From NCBI RefSeq assembly GCF_035593345.1, contig NZ_CP141606.1, forward strand, positions 310,001-374,000: a stretch of DNA of 64,000 nt. The letters are read 5' to 3'. Below are positions 42,530 through 52,420 of this stretch, piece by piece. The notes beneath the pieces are model-generated. The model saw only the letters and a list, made by a program, of their open reading frames with translations. It made no database searches and was not told the origin of the DNA. Origin of the DNA: Lelliottia sp. JS-SCA-14 (GTDB taxonomy: Bacteria; Pseudomonadota; Gammaproteobacteria; Enterobacterales; Enterobacteriaceae). Made by a program: the position numbers and the translations under genes. Within the stretch, counting starts at the first letter, position 1. Each line of letters starts with the position of its first letter.

Positions 42530-44626
42530 TCACGACAACGTCCCCACAATCGTCAAATCACTATCATCCGGCACCTCGTTATACGACAACACATTCAAAT
42601 TGCTGGCAAACAAACGCCCATAACGTGAAATCAACGGTCGCAGCTGCGGCGTCACCAGCAGCAGCGGCGGCATCCCTTTGGCTTTCATCTGCTCCTGAAT
42701 GATCGGCATCGTGTTCTGCAATTGCGTCAGAATGTTCGGGTCCACCGGGAAGCTATCCAGCGCCACTTTTCCGCCCTGCTGCGACTGATTCAGCGCCCCC
42801 AGCAGCATATTCTCCAGCGCGTTATCAATCGTGTAGGCCGACAGCTTCTGCCGATCGCCATTGATGTTGTGAATAATCGCGCGACGCAGGGCATAGCGCA
42901 CGTCGGAGGTCAGCAGGATCGGATCTTTGGTCACCGCCGAACTCTCCAGCAGCGTCGAGGCGATGGTCACGATATCTTTCAGCGACACCTGCTCCAGCAG
43001 CAGCTGGCGGTAGATCCGCAGCAGCAGGCTAAAGTTGAGAGCGTTCGACAGATCCTCGGCCAGCTTCGGCGCCTGTTGCGCCAGGCGGGAGTGCAGGTGA
43101 GTGATGTCGTCGTAGTTAAACAGCTCCGGCAAATGCTCGCGCGCCACTTTGTTGACGTGCGTTGCCACCACGCTGGCGCAGTCCACCACCTGATAACCCA
43201 GGTTCAGCGCTTTGGCTTTCTGCTCCGGATCGATCCAGACGATCGCCATCCCGTAGGCCGGATCCGTATCCAGTACGCCGTCGATCTCGCCGTACAGCTC
43301 AGACCCCGGGATCGCCATCAGTTTTTCGGCATACACTTCCGCCAGCGCCGTGCGGATGCCGTTGATATAAATCGCGTATTGCGCGGGCTTCAGGCGGAAG
43401 TTTTCGCGAATGCGAATCTCCGGGAGCAGCACGCCGCACTGCTCGGACACCACCTGGCGCACCCCGCGAATACGTTGCGACAGCGGGCTGCCCTTGGCGG
43501 AGTCAATCAGCGTCACCAGCTTGTACCCCAGATTCAGGCCAATCGGCTCCACCAGCGGAATACTTTCCCAGTTAATCGCGGGCGCGGCGTCCTGGCCCAG
43601 CGCGTCGGTGATCGCCTCGTAATCGGTCTCTTCCTCGGCGGGTTTAACCACTTTGCTCTGCCGCCAGGCGGCAAACAGCAGCAACCCGGTGAAGCACAGA
43701 AACGCGATGTGCGGCATGCCCGGAACAATCGCCAGAATAAACATGACGAACGCGGCGGTGTAGAGCACATGCGGTTTGGCGAGCAGCTGAGTTTTGATCT
43801 CGTCGCTGACGTCATCGCCGTCGCTCACGCGCGTCACGATAATCGCCGCGGCGGTCGCCAGCAGCAGGGAAGGGATCTGCGCCGCCAGGCCGTCACCGAT
43901 GGTCAGCAGGACGTACTGCTGGAAGGCGTGGCTGGCATCGAGATCGTATTTGAAGATACCGATACAGATCCCGCCGATGACGTTAATCACCAGCACCATG
44001 ATCCCGGCGATGGCATCCCCGCGGACAAACTTCGATGCCCCGTCCATCGCGCCGTAGAAGTCGGCCTCTTTCGACACCTCTTTACGCCGATCGCGCGCCT
44101 GTTTCTGGTTAATCAGCCCCGCATTCAGGTCGGCGTCGATCGCCATCTGTTTGCCGGGCAGGGCGTCGAGGGTAAAGCGCGCCGAAACTTCGGAAATACG
44201 CTCGGCCCCTTTGGTGACCACCACAAAGTTGATGATCATCAGGATGATGAAGACCACGAAACCGACGACGAAATCGCCGCCGATCACCACCTGTCCAAAC
44301 GCTTCGATGACCTTACCGGCGGCGCCTTCCCCCTCGTGACCGTGGAGCAACACCACGCGCGTGGAGGCGACGTTCAGGGTCAGTCGCATCAGGGTGGTGA
44401 TCAGCAGGAGCGTCGGGAACACCGCAAAATCGAGCGGGCGCTGCATGTTCACCGCCACCAGCAGGACCGTCACGGCCAGCACGATGTTGAAGGTGAACAA
44501 AATATCCAGCATCAGCGGGGACAACGTCAGCATCACCATCGCCAGCACGCTGAGCAGCAATATCGGCACGCCGATGCGGCCCTGACGGAGAATGGCAAGC
44601 ATCTGCTGCGACTTACTGTTCGCCAT
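42530..44626 (-). CDS. lfhA: lateral (Flag-2) flagellar export protein FlhA
   Basis: FlhA forms the export gate ring of the flagellar type III secretion apparatus. The 698-residue protein has about eight N-terminal helices, the conserved cytoplasmic-loop region FTLDALPGKQMAIDADL (about 140-156) and a C-terminal cytoplasmic domain ending in VLSYNEVPDDSDLTIVGTLS. It is divergent from the polar/peritrichous FlhA of enterics and sits with fliR-Q-P-N-M, the gene order of lateral Flag-2 loci. It overlaps flhB by 14 bases. Confidence 0.93.
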   Translation of the reverse strand: MANSKSQQMLAILRQGRIGVPILLLSVLAMVMLTLSPLMLDILFTFNIVLAVTVLLVAVNMQRPLDFAVFPTLLLITTLMRLTLNVASTRVVLLHGHEGEGAAGKVIEAFGQVVIGGDFVVGFVVFIILMIINFVVVTKGAERISEVSARFTLDALPGKQMAIDADLNAGLINQKQARDRRKEVSKEADFYGAMDGASKFVRGDAIAGIMVLVINVIGGICIGIFKYDLDASHAFQQYVLLTIGDGLAAQIPSLLLATAAAIIVTRVSDGDDVSDEIKTQLLAKPHVLYTAAFVMFILAIVPGMPHIAFLCFTGLLLFAAWRQSKVVKPAEEETDYEAITDALGQDAAPAINWESIPLVEPIGLNLGYKLVTLIDSAKGSPLSQRIRGVRQVVSEQCGVLLPEIRIRENFRLKPAQYAIYINGIRTALAEVYAEKLMAIPGSELYGEIDGVLDTDPAYGMAIVWIDPEQKAKALNLGYQVVDCASVVATHVNKVAREHLPELFNYDDITHLHSRLAQQAPKLAEDLSNALNFSLLLRIYRQLLLEQVSLKDIVTIASTLLESSAVTKDPILLTSDVRYALRRAIIHNINGDRQKLSAYTIDNALENMLLGALNQSQQGGKVALDSFPVDPNILTQLQNTMPIIQEQMKAKGMPPLLLVTPQLRPLISRYGRLFASNLNVLSYNEVPDDSDLTIVGTLS

Positions 44627-45746
44627 GGGTTTTTAATACCTCTTTTGGAATGTTGATCTGCCTGTTCAGGCTCGGTTTGGCCTCAAGCTGGCCGGTGCGC
44701 CAGGATTTGAGCTGCATGACGTAGGTCAGCACGTGCGCAATGGCGCGAAAAAGCTGAGCCGGGATCTGCTGGTTCACGCGCGTGGAGTGGTACACCGCGC
44801 GCGCCAGCGGCGGAAACTCCACCACTTCAATCTGGTGCTGGCTCGCCACTTCGCGGATGTAGAGCGCGATATCATCAACGCCTTTCGCCACGATGTAGGG
44901 CGCCTCGGCTTTGTTCGGATCGTATTTCAGCGCCACCGCGAAGTGGGTTGGGTTGGTGATGATCACGTCCGCTTCCGGCACGGTGCGGTTGATCTGGCCC
45001 ATCGCCATCTGGCGCTGGAGCTGGCGGATGCGCCCTTTGATCTGCGGGTTACCGTCGTTGTTTTTGTACTCTTCTTTCACCTCTTGCTTGGTCATGCGCA
45101 TCTTTTTGGTGAACATGAATTTGGTCAGCGGCACGTCGAGCAGGGCAAAAATCACAATCACTGAAATAAAGTAGATCAGCACATGGTGAAAAATGCCGAA
45201 ACCGGCGTGGATCGCCTGGTTGAGGTTGAGCTTCTGCAGATGCAGCAGCGGGTTCAGCGAGCTGTGCACCATCGAGTAGAGCACCGCCAGAATCACCCCG
45301 CACTTGAGCATCATCTTGCCGACTTCAACGAAATGGCTGGCGGCGAACATGCGCTTGATGCCGCTTAACGGGCTGATTTTTTTAAAGTCCGGCTTCAGCT
45401 TCGACATCGTGAAAATCCAGCCGCCGGGGATCAGACTCGCCACAATACAGGCCAGCGGAATCGGCGCGAGGGTGGCGATAAACCGCAGGATCACCGAGAC
45501 GTTGAGCATCAGAAACTGGCTCAGCGCGCCGCTGTCGTCCAGCCGCCCGGCCATCATGCCCACCGAGGTAAAGGACTCGCTAATCAGCTGCTGGTAATAG
45601 GGAAAAAAGCTGCTCAGGGTAATAAACGAAGTCAGCAGCCCCACCGCCATGGTCAGATCTTTCGAGCGCGGCAGATCGCCCTTTTCCCGCGCTTTGCGCA
45701 GTTTCTGGGGTGTGGGTTTTTCGCTCTTATCTCCGCCCTGGGCCAT
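44613..45746 (-). CDS. lfhB: lateral flagellar export switch protein FlhB
   Basis: FlhB controls the switch of export substrates from rod/hook to filament. The 377-residue protein has four membrane helices (about 30-210) and the self-cleaving NPTH motif at 265-268 (IITNPTHFAVALKY), intact. The C-terminus is longer than the minimal form, with a basic tail. Its start overlaps the fliR stop by one base (TGATG), so translation is coupled. Confidence 0.94.
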   Translation of the reverse strand: MAQGGDKSEKPTPQKLRKAREKGDLPRSKDLTMAVGLLTSFITLSSFFPYYQQLISESFTSVGMMAGRLDDSGALSQFLMLNVSVILRFIATLAPIPLACIVASLIPGGWIFTMSKLKPDFKKISPLSGIKRMFAASHFVEVGKMMLKCGVILAVLYSMVHSSLNPLLHLQKLNLNQAIHAGFGIFHHVLIYFISVIVIFALLDVPLTKFMFTKKMRMTKQEVKEEYKNNDGNPQIKGRIRQLQRQMAMGQINRTVPEADVIITNPTHFAVALKYDPNKAEAPYIVAKGVDDIALYIREVASQHQIEVVEFPPLARAVYHSTRVNQQIPAQLFRAIAHVLTYVMQLKSWRTGQLEAKPSLNRQINIPKEVLKTHGEQ

Positions 45747-46519
45747 CAGTGGCTCCTTACGGCTTCGAGCCTGGCCAGAATTTCATTGGTCAGGTTGAGA
45801 TAGTGGTCGGGAATATTGGTCATCATCATCGAAATACAGAGCAGGCCAAACAGCATGCTGATAGGAAAGCCCAGCGAGAACAGGTTCAGGGTGGGGGAAA
45901 TACGGTTCAGCAGGCCAAACCCGCCCTGCACAATCAGCATCACGAAGGTGGTCGGAATGGCGATTAAGGTCGCCGCGGACATGATCCAGCCCAGGCTCTG
46001 GACGATTAATAATAATGTTGGTTTATTAATCGCCTGGCCGATGGGCCACCAGACAAAACCTTTAAACAGGATCGTCACCACCAGCAGATGCCCGTCCATG
46101 ATGAAAAACAGCAGGCCGCAGAAGGTGTAAATAATCTGCGAAATCACGGTGGTCGAACTGCCGTTGACCGGATCGTTCATCATCGCCATCCCGAGGCCCA
46201 TATTCATCGACAGAATATGTCCGGCGGTCTGCAGGGCGACAAACACCAGATGCATCGCCATGCCAAACAGCATGCCCCACAGCATCTGCTCGCCGATGAG
46301 CAAAATGGTGCGCACCGACAGCAGCCCGGTGAGCAGCACTTTTTCCGGCAGCATCGGGGTAATAATCACCGACAGCGCCAGCGCGAGGGCCGCTTTGATG
46401 CGTTTACTAAAGGCGCGGTTGTCCAGCACCGGGCAGAAGTGGATAAACGCCAGGATGCGCACAAACGGCAGAACCAGCGCCATCAGCGGGTTAATCAGGG
46501 TGTGGATATCAATGCCCAT
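45746..46519 (-). CDS. lfiR: lateral flagellar export protein FliR
   Basis: FliR is a membrane component of the FliPQR export channel. The 257-residue protein is very hydrophobic with about six helices and contains the family features ALQTAGHILSMNMGLGMA and NRISPTLNLFSLGFPISM. ATG 46519 (MGIDIHTLINP) is chosen; an in-frame start 25 codons upstream would overlap fliQ. It lies 5 bases after fliQ. Confidence 0.93.
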   Translation of the reverse strand: MGIDIHTLINPLMALVLPFVRILAFIHFCPVLDNRAFSKRIKAALALALSVIITPMLPEKVLLTGLLSVRTILLIGEQMLWGMLFGMAMHLVFVALQTAGHILSMNMGLGMAMMNDPVNGSSTTVISQIIYTFCGLLFFIMDGHLLVVTILFKGFVWWPIGQAINKPTLLLIVQSLGWIMSAATLIAIPTTFVMLIVQGGFGLLNRISPTLNLFSLGFPISMLFGLLCISMMMTNIPDHYLNLTNEILARLEAVRSH

Positions 46520-46524
46520 GGCCG

Positions 46525-46797
46525 TCAGCCTACCAGCGCCGCCGCCTGGTGAAAGATATTGACGGTAAAATCGACCAGCTGGGTCAGCATCCATTTGCCG
46601 CCCACGATCAACACCGCCAGCGTCACCAGCAGACGCGGCAGAAAGCTCAGGGTCTGTTCGTTAATTTGCGTGGTCGCCTGGAAAATACTGACGCACAGGC
46701 CGACGATCAGGCTTGGAATAATGGCCACCGCCGAGATAATCAGCACCAGTTTGATGCCGCTCGCCATGATGTCACCGGCAATATCCATCGTCACCAT
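46525..46797 (-). CDS. lfiQ: lateral flagellar export protein FliQ
   Basis: The 90-residue protein has two membrane helices and the FliQ core IPSLIVGLCVSIFQATTQINEQTLSFLPR. Four copies join five FliP and one FliR in the export channel. It is packed two bases after fliP. Confidence 0.94.
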   Translation of the reverse strand: MVTMDIAGDIMASGIKLVLIISAVAIIPSLIVGLCVSIFQATTQINEQTLSFLPRLLVTLAVLIVGGKWMLTQLVDFTVNIFHQAAALVG

Positions 46798-46799
46798 GG

Positions 46800-47552
46800 C
46801 TATATCCCTTGCACGCTGGAGGTGAGCGTCCCGACGATCAGCGTCCAGCCGTCGCAGAGCACAAACAGCATCAGCTTAAATGGCAGCGAGACAATCAGCG
46901 GTGAGAGCATCATCATCCCCATCGCCATCAAAATACTGGCAACAATCAGGTCGATGACCAGGAACGGAATGTAGATCATAAAGCCAATCTGGAAGGCGGT
47001 TTTCAGCTCGCTTAACAGGTACGCGGGGGTGACCACCGTCAGATCCTGCTCGCGCGGATCGCCCGTGACTTTGGCGATGTCCATCATCTGCGCCATCGCT
47101 TTATTGCTGGTTTGCGCCAGCATGTAGTGCTTGAGCGGTGTTTCCGCTTTGCCGAGCGCCTGTTTCATGGTGATTTCGTCATTCTGAAACGGCACGATGG
47201 CCTCGTCGTAAATCGTGGTCCAGACCGGGCGCATCACCAGCAGCGTCAGGGCCAGCGCGATGCCGGTGAGGATTTTATTCGGCGGGCTTTGCTGCAACCC
47301 GAGCGCCTGGCGCAGGATCGCCAGCACGATGATAAAGCGCGTAAAGCAGGTCATCATCAGCAGCATCACCGGCAGCAGACCCAGAAGGGTCATCATGATC
47401 AGGATTTCAATTTTGACGTTGTAATCCTGGCCGCCGTCGGTGGTGGCCGAACTAAAGAGGGTGATATCGCCGTTGGCCGCAAACAGCTGCGGCGAGAAGA
47501 GCAGCCCGGCAATCAGCAGCGCGGGTGCCACGGCGCGAAGCAGCGGTTTCAT
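46800..47552 (-). CDS. lfiP: lateral flagellar export protein FliP
   Basis: The 250-residue precursor has a signal peptide (about 1-24, QLFAANG), as known for FliP, and the conserved FliP segments TRFIIVLAILRQALGLQQSPPN and GMMMLSPLIVSLPFKLMLFVL. It is complete and colinear with other FliP. No fliO is found between fliN and fliP, consistent with lateral loci that lack it. It overlaps fliN by 4 bases. Confidence 0.94.
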   Translation of the reverse strand: MKPLLRAVAPALLIAGLLFSPQLFAANGDITLFSSATTDGGQDYNVKIEILIMMTLLGLLPVMLLMMTCFTRFIIVLAILRQALGLQQSPPNKILTGIALALTLLVMRPVWTTIYDEAIVPFQNDEITMKQALGKAETPLKHYMLAQTSNKAMAQMMDIAKVTGDPREQDLTVVTPAYLLSELKTAFQIGFMIYIPFLVIDLIVASILMAMGMMMLSPLIVSLPFKLMLFVLCDGWTLIVGTLTSSVQGI

Positions 47553-47950
47553 CGCGTCAGTTCACCCAGTTCTTTGCTGTTGAATTCCAGAATGCGCAGG
47601 CCGTATTTGTCGTTCAACACCACCGCTTCGGCTTTGCCAAACAGAATGCCGTTCACTTTGATGTCCAGCGCTTCCCCGGCCATTTTGTCCAGCTCAATCA
47701 CCGAATCGTGGTTGACGGTCATCAGCTCGGCCAGCGAAATCTCCACCGACGCCACTTCCAGCGTCAGGGTGACGGGAATGCGGCTAAAGAGCGCCATTTT
47801 GCGCAGGTCGTCGATGTCGTTCACGCTCGCGGGCTCTTCCTGAATATCGAGGCGGATATTGCCCTCAACGGTCTCTTCGCGCGGCATGTCGCCGAGGTTG
47901 AGATCGCTGAAATCCAGGGACTGGCTCAATTCTTGTTGCAGATCACTCAT
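47549..47950 (-). CDS. lfiN: lateral flagellar motor switch protein FliN
   Basis: The 133-residue protein has the C-terminal SpoA domain (RIPVTLTLEVASVEISLAEL ... LDIKVNGILFGKAEAVVLNDKYGLRI, about 55-125) that builds the lower C-ring. The N-terminal 50 residues are acidic and linker-like. ATG 47950 (MSDLQQELSQ) is chosen; it overlaps the end of fliM by 8 bases, so the longer frame from 48025 is not needed. Confidence 0.92.
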   Translation of the reverse strand: MSDLQQELSQSLDFSDLNLGDMPREETVEGNIRLDIQEEPASVNDIDDLRKMALFSRIPVTLTLEVASVEISLAELMTVNHDSVIELDKMAGEALDIKVNGILFGKAEAVVLNDKYGLRILEFNSKELGELTR

Positions 47951-48824
47951 AAGGCTTCTCGATGGTTCTGTCGTTAAATCCACACAGGAATAACTTGCTG
48001 TGGTCTTCGGCAATGTTGGCGTCAAAAATCTGCTCTTTCCCGATATACACAGGAACGGGATCGTTGATGCTCATAGGGATAATGTCGCCCGGCTTAATTT
48101 TGGCGAGCTGGGCGACGGTCAAATTCAGGCTGGCGACCTTGCCGCTGAGTTTGAGCGGCAGGCTGTAAAACAGGCGCTCGATCTGCGAACGGTCCGGGGT
48201 GGCTTTCTTGCCTGCGGCGCTGTCCGTTGACGGGTCGCGCATGGTCATCAGCATGTGATCGACATGCTGGTTATCAAATAACAGGGTAAAGCTCCCGTGT
48301 TCATAACCTTCGAGACTAAAGGTCACACACCACGCCCATTGATTAATAATGGTGGTGTTGTCGCTCTTTATTTCCAGGTCCTGACCGAAAGTCTCTTTAT
48401 CAATCAGCAGGCGCGTGAGATCGAGCCCAATTTTGGTTTTCAGGCGATCTTCTGTTTTCGTCACCGGCTGGCTGGTGTCCGGCAGAATATTGCCGCTCTC
48501 TTTTCCCAGACCATAATAGTCGTGAAGAATGTGCAGTAATAACGAGCGCTCAATGCTAAAGGCAATTGAACCCAACGGCGTGGAAAAGAGCTGCGTATTT
48601 TTATGCGTCTGGTCGATAGCAAAAATCATCGACTCCAGCGCGACATTCACCCGCAGTTTTTTAAGAAAATAGATGCTCAGTCGCGAATCAAAGATATCGA
48701 AGCTGTCATTCATCAACTTAGGTAATTTATGCCAGGGGCGACCAAGCTTGCTCACATCGAGCTTCACCATGTCGGGAATCGCCTGACGTTGGTAGATTCT
48801 AATTCGCTGAGGAGCTGCTTGCAT
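47943..48824 (-). CDS. lfiM: lateral flagellar motor switch protein FliM, no CheY-binding N-terminus
   Basis: FliM links FliG to FliN in the C-ring. The 293-residue protein aligns with the FliM middle domain and C-terminal SpoA domain (VASLNLTVAQLAKIKPGDIIPM). It begins MQAAPQRIRIYQRQAIPDMVK and has no LSQxEIDALL-type segment, which in ordinary FliM binds phospho-CheY. GCGGAAG just before the ATG supports this start and no in-frame upstream extension is evident. It is the first gene of the leftward lateral operon. Confidence 0.9.
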   Translation of the reverse strand: MQAAPQRIRIYQRQAIPDMVKLDVSKLGRPWHKLPKLMNDSFDIFDSRLSIYFLKKLRVNVALESMIFAIDQTHKNTQLFSTPLGSIAFSIERSLLLHILHDYYGLGKESGNILPDTSQPVTKTEDRLKTKIGLDLTRLLIDKETFGQDLEIKSDNTTIINQWAWCVTFSLEGYEHGSFTLLFDNQHVDHMLMTMRDPSTDSAAGKKATPDRSQIERLFYSLPLKLSGKVASLNLTVAQLAKIKPGDIIPMSINDPVPVYIGKEQIFDANIAEDHSKLFLCGFNDRTIEKPYE

Positions 48825-49309
48825 AGTTCTTCCGCATAAAAGAGTGATGCGCGTTCAGGTTTATCAATTAAACAAAAACGCAAATCGTATCTAAAAAAAT
48901 TTAAGTTTATTAAAACCGTGTCGCTATACGTTATCAGGAGGAAAAACCCGCCAGCGATAAATCCAGACGTGCACTGTTTTATTAGGGACAAGAATTAGAC
49001 TCTTTTTAGGCGATCGGCACAAGATTGTCGGGGTTATTAATTCCTTATTTAGCAGGCGCAGATTAAGATTAATAACTTTTGTAACTTCATGATATGTATG
49101 GATTAATATTTTAATACCCATTAAAAACAAGACTTCTCACCCCCCGCCGTTATAATGCGCTTCAGTCATAAATTCAGATGCTCTCATGTATCCAGTGACT
49201 TTCGTAACCCATATCGAACTTATGCATTTATAAATATCCACGCCGCGTGGCGGAATATCTGTGCAGCAGTTTCAGGTTAATGAATTGATTAAATTGTTGG
49301 TGAGTTGTT
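48825..49309. promoter_or_regulatory. divergent control region between fliM and lafK
   Basis: These 485 AT-rich bases separate the two lateral flagellar operons and must hold promoters in both directions. The best sigma-54-like match is GGCACAAGATTGTC at about 49016-49029 on the plus strand, which is weak at the -12 element and lies about 280 bases from lafK. No clear sigma-28 site (GCCGATAA type) was found; a GCCGAT on the minus strand at about 49014-49019 lacks a -35. No gene is supported. Confidence 0.4.
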
Positions 49310-50341
<1,032 letters not shown>

Positions 50342-50361
50342 CGGCAGAAGAGACATCACCC

Positions 50362-50733
50362 ATGGACAAAATTTCCGCTATCGGACTCCAGGCAAGCCAA
50401 CAGGCAATGCTTAGCAAAATGCACAACACCGCCGCGATGGCCGCGTCTGGCGTGAATCAGGGGCAGATGATCGCCCCCGGCGCGTCGTTCCCGGAAGTGG
50501 CGGGCGCAGGCAATCTCTCCTTCTCACAGGTGCTCAACAACGCCATTGATAACGTCGATGCGGTGCAGCACTCCGCTGGGGCGAAGCAAAAAGCGATTGA
50601 AATGGGACAGAGCGACGATCTGGCTGGTGCGATGATCGAATCGCAGAAGGCGAGCGTGGCCTTCTCCGCCATGATGCAGGTTCGCAACAAACTCACCACT
50701 GCGCTCGACGAAGTGATGAATACTCCGCTCTAA
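50362..50733 (+). CDS. lfiE: lateral flagellar hook-basal body protein FliE
   Basis: FliE joins the MS ring to the rod. The 123-residue protein has the characteristic C-terminal half (GQSDDLAGAMIESQKASVAFSAMMQVRNKLTTALDEVMN). ATG 50362 (MDKISAIGLQASQQ) is used because it fits the family and the longer frame from 50329 overlaps lafK. Confidence 0.93.
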   Translation: MDKISAIGLQASQQAMLSKMHNTAAMAASGVNQGQMIAPGASFPEVAGAGNLSFSQVLNNAIDNVDAVQHSAGAKQKAIEMGQSDDLAGAMIESQKASVAFSAMMQVRNKLTTALDEVMNTPL

Positions 50734-50743
50734 GGTCTCCTCC

Positions 50744-52420
50744 GTGCTGAATAAGTTAAAAGAAAAACTCTCCTCTATCCCGTTCCCTGCCGGGCGGCTG
50801 AAACCCCAGTGGCTCATCACCGCAGGCGGTGTGCTGCTGGTGGGGGCGATCGTCTTCTCCCTGTGGCGCAGCAATCAGGGCTATGTTGCCCTGTACGGCA
50901 GCCAGGAAAATATTCCTGTGGCGCAGGTGGTGGAAGTGCTGGGCGCCGAGGCGATTGCCTATCGCATCAACCCCGACAACGGCCAGATCCTGATCCCGGA
51001 GAACAAACTCCCGCGCGCGCGCATGGCGCTGGCGGCGAAAGGCATTACGGCGGTGACGCCGGACGGCTATGAGCTGATGGACAAAGAGGAGATGCTCGGC
51101 AGTAGCCAGTTTATCCAGAACGTTCGCTACAAGCGCAGCCTCGAAGGTGAACTGGCGCGCAGCATTATGGCTCTCGACCCGGTCGAAAGCGCCCGCGTGC
51201 ATCTCGGCCTGAGCGAATCCAGCTCATTCGTGATGACCAACAAACCGCAGAGCAGCGCCTCGGTGATGCTGCAACTGCGCTACGGCAAACATCTGGATGA
51301 GCAGCAGGTTGCCGCCATCGTCCAGCTGGTCGCCGGAAGCGTGCCCGGTCTGCAGGCCAACAGCGTGCGCGTGGTCGATCAGGCGGGGAATCTGCTGTCG
51401 GAAAATGGCCAGCAGGGCACCACCAATATGGCCAGCATCCGCCAGGGGCGCGATGTCATTGAGCGAATCAAACACGAAACCACCAGCAACATCGCCGGGC
51501 TGCTGACGCCGCTGTTTGGCAGCGAAAACTACCGCATCAGCGTCACGCCGTCCGTGGACATGAGCAGCGTGGAAGAGACGCAGGAGCGCCTCGGGAAAGA
51601 GCCGCTGGTGAGCGACGAGAACATCTCTCGCGAAAACACCACTAACGAGCTGGCGATGGGCATTCCAGGTTCACTGAGCAACCGCCCGGTGACCGCTCCC
51701 GCCGCCGGTGCAGCACCTGCCGCCGCGCAACAGCAAACCACCCAAACCCAGACCAGCGATCCGCGCTCGCTCACCAACCGTACCCAGGAGCAGCGTAAGT
51801 TCGCCTTCGATCGCGATATCCGCCACATCCGCCATCCCGGCTACAAGCTGGAGAAACTGCGCGTGGCGGTGGCCCTGAATCAGGCGGCACCGTCGCTGGC
51901 CTCCATGACGCCAGAGCAACTCGCCACCCTGACGCGCCTGGTGGAAGACGCCGCCGGTATTGAAAAAGATCGCGGTGACTCCCTGACGCTGGACCGCCTG
52001 ACCTTTGTCGATATGACGGTCGACGGCCTGCCGGTGCTGAAATGGTGGCAAGACCCGTCCATTCAGTACTGGGGACAAACGGGCGGCATCGGCCTTCTGG
52101 CCCTGCTCACCCTGCTGTTCGGCGTGCGTCCGCTGGCGCAGCGCCTGGGTCGCCGCGAACCGCTTGAGGCTGAAGCCATCGAAGCGAAAACGCACGACGA
52201 CGCACCGGAAAATGATCTGGTCACTACCGAAAACGGCCTGACCGGCTTACCAGGACCTGCGTTTAATCAGGATAGCGAATTGCCGCCACTCAGCTCTGGC
52301 CTTGAAACCAAGGTGGAATACCTGCAGATGCTGGCGGAAAACGAAACCGAACGTATGGCTGAAGTACTGAAACAATGGATCAACAGCAATGAGCGAACAG
52401 CTAATAAACAAGAGCAGTAA
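50744..52420 (+). CDS. lfiF: lateral flagellar MS-ring protein FliF
   Basis: FliF forms the membrane ring on which the flagellum is built. The 558-residue protein has a helix at about 23-42, ring-building motifs with GLSESSSFV and QANSVRVVDQAGNLLS, a low-complexity Ala/Gln/Thr loop (about 310-345) and a second helix at about 443-465 with a C-terminal FliG-binding tail. It starts with GTG at 50744. Its 3' end overlaps fliG by 32 bases. Confidence 0.93.
   Translation: MLNKLKEKLSSIPFPAGRLKPQWLITAGGVLLVGAIVFSLWRSNQGYVALYGSQENIPVAQVVEVLGAEAIAYRINPDNGQILIPENKLPRARMALAAKGITAVTPDGYELMDKEEMLGSSQFIQNVRYKRSLEGELARSIMALDPVESARVHLGLSESSSFVMTNKPQSSASVMLQLRYGKHLDEQQVAAIVQLVAGSVPGLQANSVRVVDQAGNLLSENGQQGTTNMASIRQGRDVIERIKHETTSNIAGLLTPLFGSENYRISVTPSVDMSSVEETQERLGKEPLVSDENISRENTTNELAMGIPGSLSNRPVTAPAAGAAPAAAQQQTTQTQTSDPRSLTNRTQEQRKFAFDRDIRHIRHPGYKLEKLRVAVALNQAAPSLASMTPEQLATLTRLVEDAAGIEKDRGDSLTLDRLTFVDMTVDGLPVLKWWQDPSIQYWGQTGGIGLLALLTLLFGVRPLAQRLGRREPLEAEAIEAKTHDDAPENDLVTTENGLTGLPGPAFNQDSELPPLSSGLETKVEYLQMLAENETERMAEVLKQWINSNERTANKQEQ

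Noticed and set aside
42722..44656. A 644-codon open frame antisense to flhA
   Set aside because: It is rich in Gln, His and Arg, typical of antisense translation of a GC-rich gene; flhA is clearly the real gene.
49014..49029. A sigma-28 or sigma-54 promoter in the fliM-lafK spacer
   Set aside because: A GCCGAT on the minus strand lacks a matching -35, and the sigma-54-like site misses the -12 TTGC; neither is strong enough to list as a promoter.
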